Shown piece by piece: positions 26,660 through 35,791 of a DNA stretch of 64,000 bases; within the stretch, counting starts at the first letter, position 1, and each line of letters opens with the position of its first letter. The stretch comes from CAZFGK01 sp964518635 (GTDB taxonomy: Bacteria; Zixibacteria; MSB-5A5; GN15; FEB-12): the NCBI GenBank assembly GCA_964518635.1, contig CAZFGK010000006.1, positions 62,001 through 126,000 on the forward strand. Reading direction: 5' to 3'. The notes beneath the pieces are model-generated. The model was not told the DNA's origin. It searched no databases and was given only the letters and a program-made list of their open reading frames with translations. The position numbers were made by a program, and so were the translations under genes.

Positions 26660-29329
26660 TCACCTGGAGGTTAAATGCAGGTGGTCGTGTTTGTTGTTTC
26701 TTTGGGTAAAACGTTCACCGACCGATTTTCCGCCGTTGATCTTGGTAATCGATTCAAGAGCTGATCGGATGCTGTCCTCCAGCTGAGGGATCGTATATGG
26801 TTTGGTGAGCACTCCGTAAGCACCGAGTCGAAGAGCGTGGTCGAGTCGATGGCCAGGCCCGAAACCGGTAACGATGACACATGGGAGAGGAGAACGGATT
26901 GCCAGCAGGGATTCGTACAAGTCCGCTCCGTCGGTCTTCTCTTCCAGGATCATGTCGAGAAGGGCGAGGTCGAATACCTGTTTGCGATAGATATCAATGG
27001 CTTCAGCCGTAGAACCGGCGGTGACCACGTGATGTCCTCTACTTTCAAGTAAGGTCTTCAGTAATTCTCGCTGAATGTCGAGATCATCAACGACCAATAT
27101 TCTGGAACTGGGCTGATCACCCGTGACAATCCGTGTCAGTTGGTGCTGTTCAGCAGCAATCGAAGGAATAATCAGGGAAATAGTTGTCCCTTTGCCAACT
27201 TCTGAAGAGACCTCATGGTAGCCACCATGTTCACGAACAATGCTATAGACGAGTGCAAGTCCAAGTCCGGAACCAGAGCGACCCATCTCTTTGGTCGAAT
27301 AATATGGCTCAAAGATTTTGGTGATCTGCTCCTTGCTTATTCCAACACCGGTATCGGCGACTGAAAGGAGCATGACCTGGCTTTCCTCTTCATGATGCGA
27401 GGCGGGATTGATACGCGTTTCGGTTCGGCTTGAAACCTCCACCGTTACTTCACCCGGAGACTCCATTGCTTCAATCGCGTTGATCACCAGATTCTGCACA
27501 CAGCGTACCAGATGGGATGCGGAAGCCATCACGTACGGTTCCTCTTCGGGAAATCTTGTGACGAGTGTGACACTCGTGTGGTCTTTCAGGCGATCCTGCA
27601 CTGACGTAGACTGAACTGCGTCCTGAACCATTGCTGAGAGACGACTCGGTTCGAGGACGAGTCTGCCACGGCGGGCAAGAATGAGGAGATCTTTGACAAC
27701 ATCCGCTGCCTGACGGGCAGCCTGTTCCATTGTATTGAGATAACGATATCCTTTACTCTGCGGGTCAAGCTGCTCGCGAAGAAGTGCTGGATAGCTGACC
27801 AGTGGACCGAGCGTGTTGTTCAGATCATGAGCGACACCACCGGCAAGAACGACCATCGATTCCATCCGCTTGCTTTTTTCATATGATGCCGAGAGACGAT
27901 CTCGTTCCATCCGCATTTCATATTCGACGGTGATATCTCGACAGATCCCGACGATTCCGTCGACCTTTTCTCCGTCATAGAAAGGAACTTCGGCGACTTC
28001 CATGTGACCCAGACTGCCGTCCTTTCGGCGAATCTGAACGACGTAGGGTTCCTGTGGTTGACCGGTCTCCAGGGCTCGTTCGGTACTGCGCATGGCAGTC
28101 AGATTGATCGGATCATCAGTGAGAAGGTATGAATAGTGACGTTTCAATTCAGTCGGTTCATAGCCGGTGATGTTGAAGATGCCGGGGGAGAAGTAATGAA
28201 AGTGACCCTCAGTATCATGCCGATAGAGAGCGATTTTGGCCTGTTCCAATACAAAATCACGCTCTGCCATCGCCTCATTAAGTTGTCTGCTGTGAAAGAT
28301 AGCTTCTGCTTCAGCTGCCTGGCGGTGCTCGATTTCGTGCTCCAGTGCAACCTGATTTGCGATCATCTCCTGTAGAAGTTTGAGACTCGAAACTATTTCC
28401 CGAGGATGATTTGATACTTCGTGTGAGAGCATCGGATTCTTCGATTCAAGAGTGAGTTCAAGCAGTTTCATCGGATCAAGGAACCATCGACGGATGAGAT
28501 ATCCACCACCAAAGAGAAGAATCAGGGCAAAGATGATGACCGTGAGCAAAGTAGCCCGCTGTGCAGCAGATACTTTGTCGACCACTGACGACTGATACTC
28601 ATTTTCGAGCCAACCCTGCCTGACTCCATTCCAGGATTCGAGTGGAACATGCGCAAAAACACTTCCCGTCTTTGAATCGTGATGACAAACGCTATCGAAG
28701 ATGAAACGGCTTGTTCCTCCAATCGTGGAATCGAAGAATGCGAGTTCTTCTTCGTCCCAGTCACGATACGCAACCATGTAGCCGATGATCGGGCTATCGT
28801 TCGTTTCTGTTCGGATCCTCTGCATGGGAGCCATCACATATTCACAAATACCGCAGACATTGTTCAGGTAGAAGCGACACGTATAGTCATGTTCTTTCCA
28901 TTCCTGTAGATTCCAGATTGGAAGAGAAGGAAGCTGGACTTGTTCGGTATCGTGCAATTTCGACGCGTACACTATCTTCATTGTTGAGTCGAGGATTGCA
29001 ATAACATCCAGATCCCAGGTCTGGATGGAAAGATCGATATTGGAAGCGGCCCAGACCGAATCTACGTTGTAAGTGAACTCGACAAACTCGGGCCAGAAGG
29101 AATAGTCATAGGCAAAAGTAGAGAGTTGTTCTCCTCTCAGTTTTGCGAATTCGAGAATCACTTTTTCGCGGGTTTCGGAGATATTCTTGTCAAATTGAGC
29201 TGCCTGTTTGCTTCCTTGCAAGAACAGGTAGCCTAAAGATCCAATCAGGAGCATCGCAAATAGCGTAAAGAAAATTGCTGCACGCTGACGGATGGAACTT
29301 GAGCCACATTTTGCATCCTTGTCGCCCAT
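26660..29329 (-). CDS. CHASE4-PAS hybrid sensor histidine kinase with receiver
   Basis: Read from the ATG at 29329 this has 889 residues. Order: TM helix 16-37; periplasmic CHASE4 domain about 50-240 (YDYSFWPEF); TM helix 258-280; coiled coil; PAS about 356-470; HisKA with H501 (GGVAHDLNN, NtrB-like); HATPase (NLVINAIEAM, DTGVGI, GSGLGL); C-terminal receiver about 745-870 (ILVVDD, LALLDM, TKPY). The phosphoryl path is thus His to Asp within one protein, and output must pass to another partner. It sits between phenylalanine hydroxylase and the divergent tyrosine-degradation operon, which suggests but does not prove control of them. The start is uncertain: ATG 29395 and a longer frame to 29626 are open, none with a good ribosome site. 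Confidence 0.88.
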   Translation of the reverse strand: MGDKDAKCGSSSIRQRAAIFFTLFAMLLIGSLGYLFLQGSKQAAQFDKNISETREKVILEFAKLRGEQLSTFAYDYSFWPEFVEFTYNVDSVWAASNIDLSIQTWDLDVIAILDSTMKIVYASKLHDTEQVQLPSLPIWNLQEWKEHDYTCRFYLNNVCGICEYVMAPMQRIRTETNDSPIIGYMVAYRDWDEEELAFFDSTIGGTSRFIFDSVCHHDSKTGSVFAHVPLESWNGVRQGWLENEYQSSVVDKVSAAQRATLLTVIIFALILLFGGGYLIRRWFLDPMKLLELTLESKNPMLSHEVSNHPREIVSSLKLLQEMIANQVALEHEIEHRQAAEAEAIFHSRQLNEAMAERDFVLEQAKIALYRHDTEGHFHYFSPGIFNITGYEPTELKRHYSYLLTDDPINLTAMRSTERALETGQPQEPYVVQIRRKDGSLGHMEVAEVPFYDGEKVDGIVGICRDITVEYEMRMERDRLSASYEKSKRMESMVVLAGGVAHDLNNTLGPLVSYPALLREQLDPQSKGYRYLNTMEQAARQAADVVKDLLILARRGRLVLEPSRLSAMVQDAVQSTSVQDRLKDHTSVTLVTRFPEEEPYVMASASHLVRCVQNLVINAIEAMESPGEVTVEVSSRTETRINPASHHEEESQVMLLSVADTGVGISKEQITKIFEPYYSTKEMGRSGSGLGLALVYSIVREHGGYHEVSSEVGKGTTISLIIPSIAAEQHQLTRIVTGDQPSSRILVVDDLDIQRELLKTLLESRGHHVVTAGSTAEAIDIYRKQVFDLALLDMILEEKTDGADLYESLLAIRSPLPCVIVTGFGPGHRLDHALRLGAYGVLTKPYTIPQLEDSIRSALESITKINGGKSVGERFTQRNNKHDHLHLTSR

Positions 29330-29581
29330 GAAGCGCAGGATCGATGTCAGAATGATGCAGCCACGTTTGCGAGCCCCTCTTATCTCGTTTTGCATAAAGA
29401 CTTTATCGGCAAGTTTCCACCTCGCTAGAACCAACCTGCAAAGGTATCGCGTGTATTTTACCAGCAAGTACGTTTTCTCTTCTGGAGATTTTTCGGCATC
29501 ATTTCCCATTAGGGACATTAGAAACGAGAGAAGTCGGGAACGAATACGAACGATCAGGTACAGGACATTCCCCCTCCCCCC

Positions 29582-29610
29582 TTGCACGAGTCCGGAGGGG
29601 GTACTATACT
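29582..29610 (+). promoter_or_regulatory. Promoter of the tyrosine-degradation operon
   Basis: TTGCAC (29582-29587), 17 bases, TATACT (29605-29610). An inverted repeat TATAC-N7-GTATA (29605-29621) overlaps the -10 and could bind a regulator. GCACTT/AAGTGC can pair in the leader. The first gene starts at 29680. Apart from this, 29330-29679 holds only possible upstream extensions of the kinase gene. Confidence 0.6.
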
Positions 29611-29679
29611 CCTTCGGTATAAGCACTTAGCCGCCGCACAAGTGCCCTTGAACACAATTGCGGTGTTGAGGAGATTGAG

Positions 29680-30819
29680 ATGGCAGATTTCATCGGTATT
29701 CGTCAGTACGATTTCGTAGAATTCTATGTCGGCTCCGCCCGAATGACCGCTTACTGGATGGTCAAGGCGCTGGGGCTGGATATTGTCGGTTATCTTGGCC
29801 CCGAAACCGGGGTACGTGATCATTGTTCGTACTATCTCAAAGCTGGAAATTTGCAGTTCGTGGTGACTTCACCGCTGCAATCATCCTGCTATGAAGTCTA
29901 CGGCTGGATCACCAAACATGGGGATGGGGTTCGCCGCTGGTCAGTAGAAGTGGATGATGTCACTGCTGCTTTCAAATACGCGACCTCCCACGGTGCGGTC
30001 ATGGTTACTCGCCCCCACAAGATCGAAGATCATCATGGCTATGTCGAAGAGGCGGCGATTCGACTCTATGACGACACTGAACTAGTCTATATCAACCGCG
30101 ATAACTATGGCGGGATATTCAAGCCCCGTTATTGCAAGCCACTTCAAAATCTCAGCTACACGCGCCGTGAAACAGGGATCGTCGGGATCGATCATATCGT
30201 CGGGAATGTTCGCGAAAATGAAATGAATCTCTGGGCGGAATATTTCAACAAGACGATGGGATTTGAAACCTTTGTCGATTTCAAAGCGGGGGATATCGGG
30301 ACGAAATACTCCGCGTTGTTATCCAAAGTCGTTCGTTCTGAAGGGAGCAAGATCCGTAATCCGATCAATGAGCCGTTTGAAGGGCTCAAGAAATCGCAGA
30401 TTGAAGAGTTTATCGAACAGTACAACGGCTCCGGCGTGCAGCATATCGCGATTCGGACGAACAATATCATTCAGACGATTGATGCTCTCCGAGACAACGG
30501 CATGGATTTTCTTCGTGTGCCGGATACCTACTACGACATGCTCGCCAAACGTCCGGGATTGAATATCAATGAATCGATGGATGAACTGAAACGGCTCGGC
30601 ATTCTCTGCGATCTCGAAGGGAATGGCTACTTGCTGCAGTTGTTTACCAAGCCGATTGGGGATCGCCCGACATTTTTCTTTGAGTTCATCCAGCGTACCG
30701 GCGACAGTCATGGATTCGGCAAAGGGAATTTCCAGTCACTCTTTGAGTCTATTGAACTCGATCAGAAACTTCGCGGGAATCTGGAACGTGAAGCCGAAGA
30801 GATCATGCCCCCGTGCTGA
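29680..30819 (+). CDS. hppD: 4-hydroxyphenylpyruvate dioxygenase
   Basis: This 379-residue enzyme converts 4-hydroxyphenylpyruvate to homogentisate. It has two VOC domains; iron ligands H172 (GIDHIVGNV), H255 (VQHIAIRT) and E335 (FFEFIQR) and the C-terminal GFGKGNFQSLFESIE signature are all present. GAGGAG lies 7 bases before the ATG. It is the first gene of a tight four-gene operon covering the rest of the homogentisate pathway. Full length and intact. Confidence 0.96.
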   Translation: MADFIGIRQYDFVEFYVGSARMTAYWMVKALGLDIVGYLGPETGVRDHCSYYLKAGNLQFVVTSPLQSSCYEVYGWITKHGDGVRRWSVEVDDVTAAFKYATSHGAVMVTRPHKIEDHHGYVEEAAIRLYDDTELVYINRDNYGGIFKPRYCKPLQNLSYTRRETGIVGIDHIVGNVRENEMNLWAEYFNKTMGFETFVDFKAGDIGTKYSALLSKVVRSEGSKIRNPINEPFEGLKKSQIEEFIEQYNGSGVQHIAIRTNNIIQTIDALRDNGMDFLRVPDTYYDMLAKRPGLNINESMDELKRLGILCDLEGNGYLLQLFTKPIGDRPTFFFEFIQRTGDSHGFGKGNFQSLFESIELDQKLRGNLEREAEEIMPPC

Positions 30820-30855
30820 TCAGGATAAAAAAGAAACAAGCAAACGAGGTGCACT

Positions 30856-32055
30856 ATGCCATTTTATCATAAAGTCGGCGAGATGCCGAAAGTCAAACAC
30901 ACGACTTTTTACAAGCCGGATGGAAAATCACTCTATCGGGAAGAGCTTTTTTCAAGTAAAGGATTTTCCGGTGTCTACTCGAACAAATATCATATCAACC
31001 TTCCGACGAGTGTGAAAACAGTCCGCCCATTACAGTTATTCAAGAATAACGACTGGCCGGACGCACCGGTCCTCTACTACCATTTTTTCACTGACAAAAA
31101 ACAGACCCCCGGTGATTTCGTTCGCTCACGAAATGTCTTCCTCAAGAACAAACATTGCATTCTGTCGACTGCCCATGTGACAGCTGACACTGAGGAATTT
31201 TATCGCAATGCCTATGGTGCGGAGTATGTGCTCGTGCATCATGGGACTGGAGAATTACTTTCAGACTACGGAAAGATTCGTTTCGAGCCGGGGGATCAGT
31301 TTGTGATTCCGCGAGCAGTGACCCATCAGTGGAAATTTGACGATTACAAAGCTGCAAATAAGCTCTTCATTGTTGAATCCAGCACCGCCTACGAAATTCC
31401 AAATCATTACAAGAATGATTATGGTCAGATGGAAGAGCACGCCCCGTATTGCGAACGTGATTTTAAGGTTCCGGAATACATGGAGCCGAATGGTTCTGCG
31501 GGGGATTTCAAGGTGATCGTCAAGGCCGGCGATCAATATTTCGAGCATGTCGTGCCGCATCATCCGTTCGGTGTTGTTGGCTGGGATGGATTTCTGTACC
31601 CCTTTGCGATGAATATCAAATCGTATCATCCAAAAGTCGGACGGATTCATCTTCCGCCGCCGGTACATTTGTGCTTCAAGACAGAGCATTTCATTCTCTG
31701 TAATTTTGTGCCGCGCTTGTACGACTTCTACCCGAACGCGATTCCGGCTCCGTATTTCCACTCGAATATCGATTCGGATGAGGTGCTGTACTATTTCGAC
31801 GGGGATTTCATGTCTCGTACCGGCGTTGCTGCGGGTTCGATCACTTTGCATCCCGGCGGTATGCCGCATGGGCCGCAGCCGGGTCGTACAGAAGCCTCCA
31901 TCGGCAAGACCGAGACCAAAGAGTTTGCTATCATGGTCGACACCTATGAGCCGCTTCGCCCGACCAGTCATGTACGCGAAACGCTCGACGAGCACTATGC
32001 CCAGTCCTGGCTTGAGCATGCTGGTGCCCCGCTTTCGGTGATGGGGACGGTCTGA
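30856..32055 (+). CDS. hmgA: Homogentisate 1,2-dioxygenase
   Basis: This 399-residue enzyme, shorter than the animal form as in many bacteria, cleaves homogentisate to maleylacetoacetate. Conserved blocks are VVPHHPFGVVGWDGFLYPF, HLPPPVHLCF, the iron-ligand region YFHSNIDSDEVLYY and LHPGGMPHGPQPG. GAGGTG lies just upstream of the ATG. It follows the dioxygenase gene by 36 bases and precedes the aminotransferase by 3. Confidence 0.95.
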   Translation: MPFYHKVGEMPKVKHTTFYKPDGKSLYREELFSSKGFSGVYSNKYHINLPTSVKTVRPLQLFKNNDWPDAPVLYYHFFTDKKQTPGDFVRSRNVFLKNKHCILSTAHVTADTEEFYRNAYGAEYVLVHHGTGELLSDYGKIRFEPGDQFVIPRAVTHQWKFDDYKAANKLFIVESSTAYEIPNHYKNDYGQMEEHAPYCERDFKVPEYMEPNGSAGDFKVIVKAGDQYFEHVVPHHPFGVVGWDGFLYPFAMNIKSYHPKVGRIHLPPPVHLCFKTEHFILCNFVPRLYDFYPNAIPAPYFHSNIDSDEVLYYFDGDFMSRTGVAAGSITLHPGGMPHGPQPGRTEASIGKTETKEFAIMVDTYEPLRPTSHVRETLDEHYAQSWLEHAGAPLSVMGTV

Positions 32056-32058
32056 TCA

Positions 32059-33198
32059 ATGAGCGTTCGCATCCCGCGACACATACAGCAGCTGACTCCG
32101 TACGCCGCGGGAAAGCCGATTGAAGAACTCGCGCGCGAGAGAAATCTGTCGCGTATTGTGAAACTCGCCTCGAACGAAAATCCACTGGGACCATCTCCAT
32201 TAGCAGTGCAGGCAGTGATCAAGGCGATGCCGGATATTCACCGCTATGTCGATCCGCGTGCGCATGATCTGATTCAGACCGCAAGCGCGCACTATCAGCT
32301 TGATCGTGAGCAAATCATGACCGGTGCCGGTACTGATGCACTGATCTCCTATGTGGTGAAGGCGTTCACCGAAGAAGGGGATGAAGTGCTCACGGCTGAC
32401 GGTACTTTCATCGGAATCTACGTGAATGTCCGTAAGCACAATCGATTGCTGAAGCGCGTTCCCCTTTTGAATTCCCACTACGATCTGGACGCGATGGCGG
32501 ATGCGATCACACCGGTAACTCGCATTCTCTATCTGGCGAATGCAAATAACCCGACTGGGACGATATTCTCTCGCGACGAATTCGAGAGCTTCATGGAGCG
32601 AGTCCCAGAGGATGTCCTCGTTATTCTGGATGAGGCCTACTATCACTACTCTGCGCATCTGACGAATTATCCAGATGGCCTGAACTACATACGATCCGGG
32701 AAGTATCCCAATCTCCTGGTGATGCGGACGATGTCGAAAGATTACGGTCTCGCCGGATTTCGAATCGGTTTTGTCTTCGGCGCGCCCGAGATGATTCGTG
32801 AACTTTTCAAAGTGAAACTTCCGTTCGAGCCATCCCTTCCCGGTCAAGTTGCCGGTCGAGCTGCTTTTGACGACACCGAGTTTCTCGATCAGGTGATTTC
32901 ACTCAATCGCCGCATGCTGCCAATCATGACCAACAAGTTTGCGTCTCTCGGAATCGAGCAAGTGCCTGCATCAGCCAATTTCGTCCTGCTGAATTTTCCA
33001 ACCGAACAATTCGCTCGTGATCTGGTGGTTGGCTGCATGGAGCGGGGGCTGATTCTTCGTCAGGTCGGGGCATTCGGATTACCAAAATCAGTCCGTATCA
33101 ATACCGGAACTGAAGAAGAAACCAACTTTGCGCTTTCGATCTTTGCTGAAACCTACGAGCAGGTACGACTTCGGCATGCGATCCCGGAAGCAGTCTAG
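32059..33198 (+). CDS. PLP aminotransferase (HisC-like), probable aromatic aminotransferase
   Basis: This 379-residue class I/II aminotransferase resembles histidinol-phosphate aminotransferases. Motifs: KLASNENPLGPSPLA, GTDALI, NANNPTGT, ILDEAYYHY and the PLP lysine in TMSKDYGLAGFRIG. Its place inside the homogentisate operon, 3 bases after hmgA, argues that it makes 4-hydroxyphenylpyruvate from tyrosine, since HisC-family enzymes can accept aromatic amino acids. No other histidine-synthesis gene is in the window. The biochemical role is inferred from context. Confidence 0.88.
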   Translation: MSVRIPRHIQQLTPYAAGKPIEELARERNLSRIVKLASNENPLGPSPLAVQAVIKAMPDIHRYVDPRAHDLIQTASAHYQLDREQIMTGAGTDALISYVVKAFTEEGDEVLTADGTFIGIYVNVRKHNRLLKRVPLLNSHYDLDAMADAITPVTRILYLANANNPTGTIFSRDEFESFMERVPEDVLVILDEAYYHYSAHLTNYPDGLNYIRSGKYPNLLVMRTMSKDYGLAGFRIGFVFGAPEMIRELFKVKLPFEPSLPGQVAGRAAFDDTEFLDQVISLNRRMLPIMTNKFASLGIEQVPASANFVLLNFPTEQFARDLVVGCMERGLILRQVGAFGLPKSVRINTGTEEETNFALSIFAETYEQVRLRHAIPEAV

Positions 33199-33213
33199 GA
33201 TAACAATCTCAGT

Positions 33214-34254
33214 ATGAAATTAGTAACGGCAGGAATGTCGAATGGGGATGCACTCCTCGGTCTCGCCTTAGTCAGCACACAGCATACCCGCATCCTTGAT
33301 CTGGTGAAAGCCGGTGAGAGTATTGGCGTTCAGATTCCTTCGACGATGAACGCGCTGCTGACCGGTGGTGAGCGTTCGATGAAACTCGCGCGTCTGGTCG
33401 AGCGAGCTGCACTTGATGGGAAATTCACATCACGTGAAGAGCTTCGCCCTGTAAAACTTCTTGCGCCGGTGCCTCATCCGCCGAGTTGTCGAGATGGCTA
33501 CGCTTTTCGCCAGCATGTGGCAACGGCGAGACGAAATCGCGGTGCCGAGATGATTCCTGAATTTGATCAGTATCCGATTTTCTATTTTACCAATCACCAC
33601 AGCATCATCGGAGAAGGGGAGCTGGTGGTCGAAGATGACCACCTTCAGAAACTCGACTTTGAACTGGAAGCCGCGATTGTCATTGGTAAACAGGGGAGAA
33701 ATATCTCCTCTAGTGAAGCGGATGACTACATTGCCGGATTCATGATCATGAATGATTTTTCAGCGAGAGTCCTGCAGATGGAAGAGATGCTGCTTTCACT
33801 CGGTCCGGCGAAAGGGAAAGATTTCGCGACTGCTGTTGGCCCGTGGCTGGTGACAACGGATGAACTCGAATCTGCGCGCGTCCGCACGCCATTTGGTTCG
33901 CATTGGAAACTTGGCATGCGTGCGTTTCACAATGGGAAACAAATCTCCGACGGCAATCTCGGCGACATGAATTGGACCTTTGCTGAGATCATCGAACGAG
34001 CCAGCTATGGAGTCGATCTCTTTCCGGGTGATATCATCGGCTCCGGTACCGTCGGAACTGGCTGCTATCTGGAGCTAAACGGGACCCGTGCACTTGAGGC
34101 AAAAGGAAAAGGGGAAAGTTATGCCCCGGTCTGGCTCCAGCCGAATGATACAATCTCATTGGAGATCGACGGTCTTGGACGACTGGAGCATACCATCCGT
34201 CAAGTGAGTGAACGTCGGTCGATCCTGGCGAAAAAGAAATTGTCGCCGGCATGA
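33214..34254 (+). CDS. Fumarylacetoacetate hydrolase family protein
   Basis: This 346-residue protein should hydrolyse fumarylacetoacetate to fumarate and acetoacetate, the last step of tyrosine degradation. Metal-binding acidic residues lie in LDFELEAAIVIG and MIMNDFSAR. VGPWLVTTDEL and GDIIGSGTVGTG match the family. It ends the operon, 15 bases after the aminotransferase. No maleylacetoacetate isomerase is seen, so either that gene is elsewhere or this enzyme also takes the maleyl form. Confidence 0.9.
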   Translation: MKLVTAGMSNGDALLGLALVSTQHTRILDLVKAGESIGVQIPSTMNALLTGGERSMKLARLVERAALDGKFTSREELRPVKLLAPVPHPPSCRDGYAFRQHVATARRNRGAEMIPEFDQYPIFYFTNHHSIIGEGELVVEDDHLQKLDFELEAAIVIGKQGRNISSSEADDYIAGFMIMNDFSARVLQMEEMLLSLGPAKGKDFATAVGPWLVTTDELESARVRTPFGSHWKLGMRAFHNGKQISDGNLGDMNWTFAEIIERASYGVDLFPGDIIGSGTVGTGCYLELNGTRALEAKGKGESYAPVWLQPNDTISLEIDGLGRLEHTIRQVSERRSILAKKKLSPA

Positions 34255-34430
34255 AACTGATCGTAGAGTCAAATTCATGATGTCCGGCGATGGAATACTG
34301 GAACGATTTGCTACAAGTAAGGTTCAATGCAAGAGAATATGGTCCGTTGGAACAGGCATCTCCTGAATAAACAAGTGACCTCAACTGGACGTACCCTCAA
34401 TAGTCCTTTCTCGAAAGGTCACGTATACCT

Positions 34431-35789
34431 ATGAATCGAATAATCTGGATCATACTTGCCATCGTCGTCCTCGGCGGCGGTGCCTATTTCTTGCTTGGCA
34501 AAAAAGAGAAGCCAACCGCCTATCGTTACGAGTTGGTCGACCGCGGGGATGTCGTTGTCAGCATCTCCGCCACTGGTACTTTGAGTGCCGTGACGACAGT
34601 GACTGTCGGCTCGCAGGTATCGGGAACAATTGCGACGCTCCATGCCGATTTCAACTCGAATGTCAAGAAAGGGCAGTTGCTTGCTCAACTTGATCCCACA
34701 TTTCTGGCTGCAACCGTTCAGGAGCAGAGGGCGAATCTTGATCGAGTCAAAGCGCAGCGAAATGACGCTCTTCGAACCCATGCACGTCTCAAACAGCTCT
34801 TTGACCAATCACTGATCTCACAGTCGGAGCTTGATGTCGCCGTCACCGCGCTGGAAAGCTCGGAGGCAAGTCTGCGCCAGGCGGAGGCATCACTGGAGCG
34901 GGCAGAAGTCAATCTTCGCTACGCGACGATCAGATCTCCGATAGATGGCGTAGTTATCTCTCGTTCAGTCGATGTCGGACAGACGGTAGCGGCTTCACTC
35001 TCTGCGCCTGTTATTTTTACCATCGCGCAGGATCTCACTCGGATGCAGGTACAGGCCTCGGTGACTGAGGCTGACATCGGTCAAGTGACTGTTGGATTGC
35101 CGGTGACCTTTCGAGTTGATGCCTACCCCAACGACATCTTCAAAGGGGAAGTCTCTCAAGTACGACTCGCGCCGGTGATCGTGCAAAATGTTGTGACCTA
35201 TCAGGTGATTGTCGGAGTCGACAATTCTGAATTGAAGCTCATGCCCGGAATGACTGCAACGATCACCATTGAAGTCGCCAAACGAACAGATGTTCTCCGT
35301 GTTCCACTTGCGGCAATCAGATTCAATCCTCCCGGCTACAACGCTGCCGGTGGTGGACGTGAGATGAGCTTTGGACAGGGGGAACGCCAGATGGCATCAA
35401 GCGACAGTTCCAAAAAAACTGAAACGTCCGATTCGATTCGTGAACAGAAACGAGCCGAGCGTCGGAATCTTCGTGGCGATTCAGCGCGAGGGGATCGTCA
35501 GTTTGATTCAGGCAATCGTCAGTCGCAAAAAATGGCTGGAGAAAATTCACGACCACAGCAACAGCAGGGTCGTATCTTTCGAATGGTCGGAGATTCACTC
35601 ACCTCATTTCGCGTACGAACTGGTCTTGCTGCAACCCGCTACGCAGAGCTGATCAGCGAAGATTTCAAAGAAGGAGATAGTGTGGTGGTCGGTATTGAAG
35701 GATCAAGCTCTGGTCCTGCGACTGCCGCGAATCCATTTGCGCCGCAGATGCCGGGTGGCTCTCGCGGTGGCCGCCGACAGGGATTCTAA
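34431..35789 (+). CDS. MacA/HlyD-type periplasmic adaptor
   Basis: This 452-residue membrane-fusion protein has an N-terminal membrane anchor (IIWIILAIVVLGGGAYFLL). Lipoyl halves (GSQVSGTIATLHADFNSNVKKGQLLAQLD and SPIDGVVISRSVDVGQTV) flank a coiled-coil hairpin (about 95-165), and a beta-barrel domain follows. A Ser/Arg/Gln-rich insert covers about 310-385, followed by a membrane-proximal domain and a Gly-rich tail. It should link an inner-membrane ABC transporter to an outer-membrane exit duct. The permease gene starts 2 bases after its stop. Confidence 0.9.
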   Translation: MNRIIWIILAIVVLGGGAYFLLGKKEKPTAYRYELVDRGDVVVSISATGTLSAVTTVTVGSQVSGTIATLHADFNSNVKKGQLLAQLDPTFLAATVQEQRANLDRVKAQRNDALRTHARLKQLFDQSLISQSELDVAVTALESSEASLRQAEASLERAEVNLRYATIRSPIDGVVISRSVDVGQTVAASLSAPVIFTIAQDLTRMQVQASVTEADIGQVTVGLPVTFRVDAYPNDIFKGEVSQVRLAPVIVQNVVTYQVIVGVDNSELKLMPGMTATITIEVAKRTDVLRVPLAAIRFNPPGYNAAGGGREMSFGQGERQMASSDSSKKTETSDSIREQKRAERRNLRGDSARGDRQFDSGNRQSQKMAGENSRPQQQQGRIFRMVGDSLTSFRVRTGLAATRYAELISEDFKEGDSVVVGIEGSSSGPATAANPFAPQMPGGSRGGRRQGF

Positions 35790-35791
35790 CC

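Noticed and set aside
32059..33198. Histidine biosynthesis gene hisC
   Set aside because: The family match is real, but no other his gene is near and it lies inside the homogentisate operon, so an aromatic substrate is preferred.
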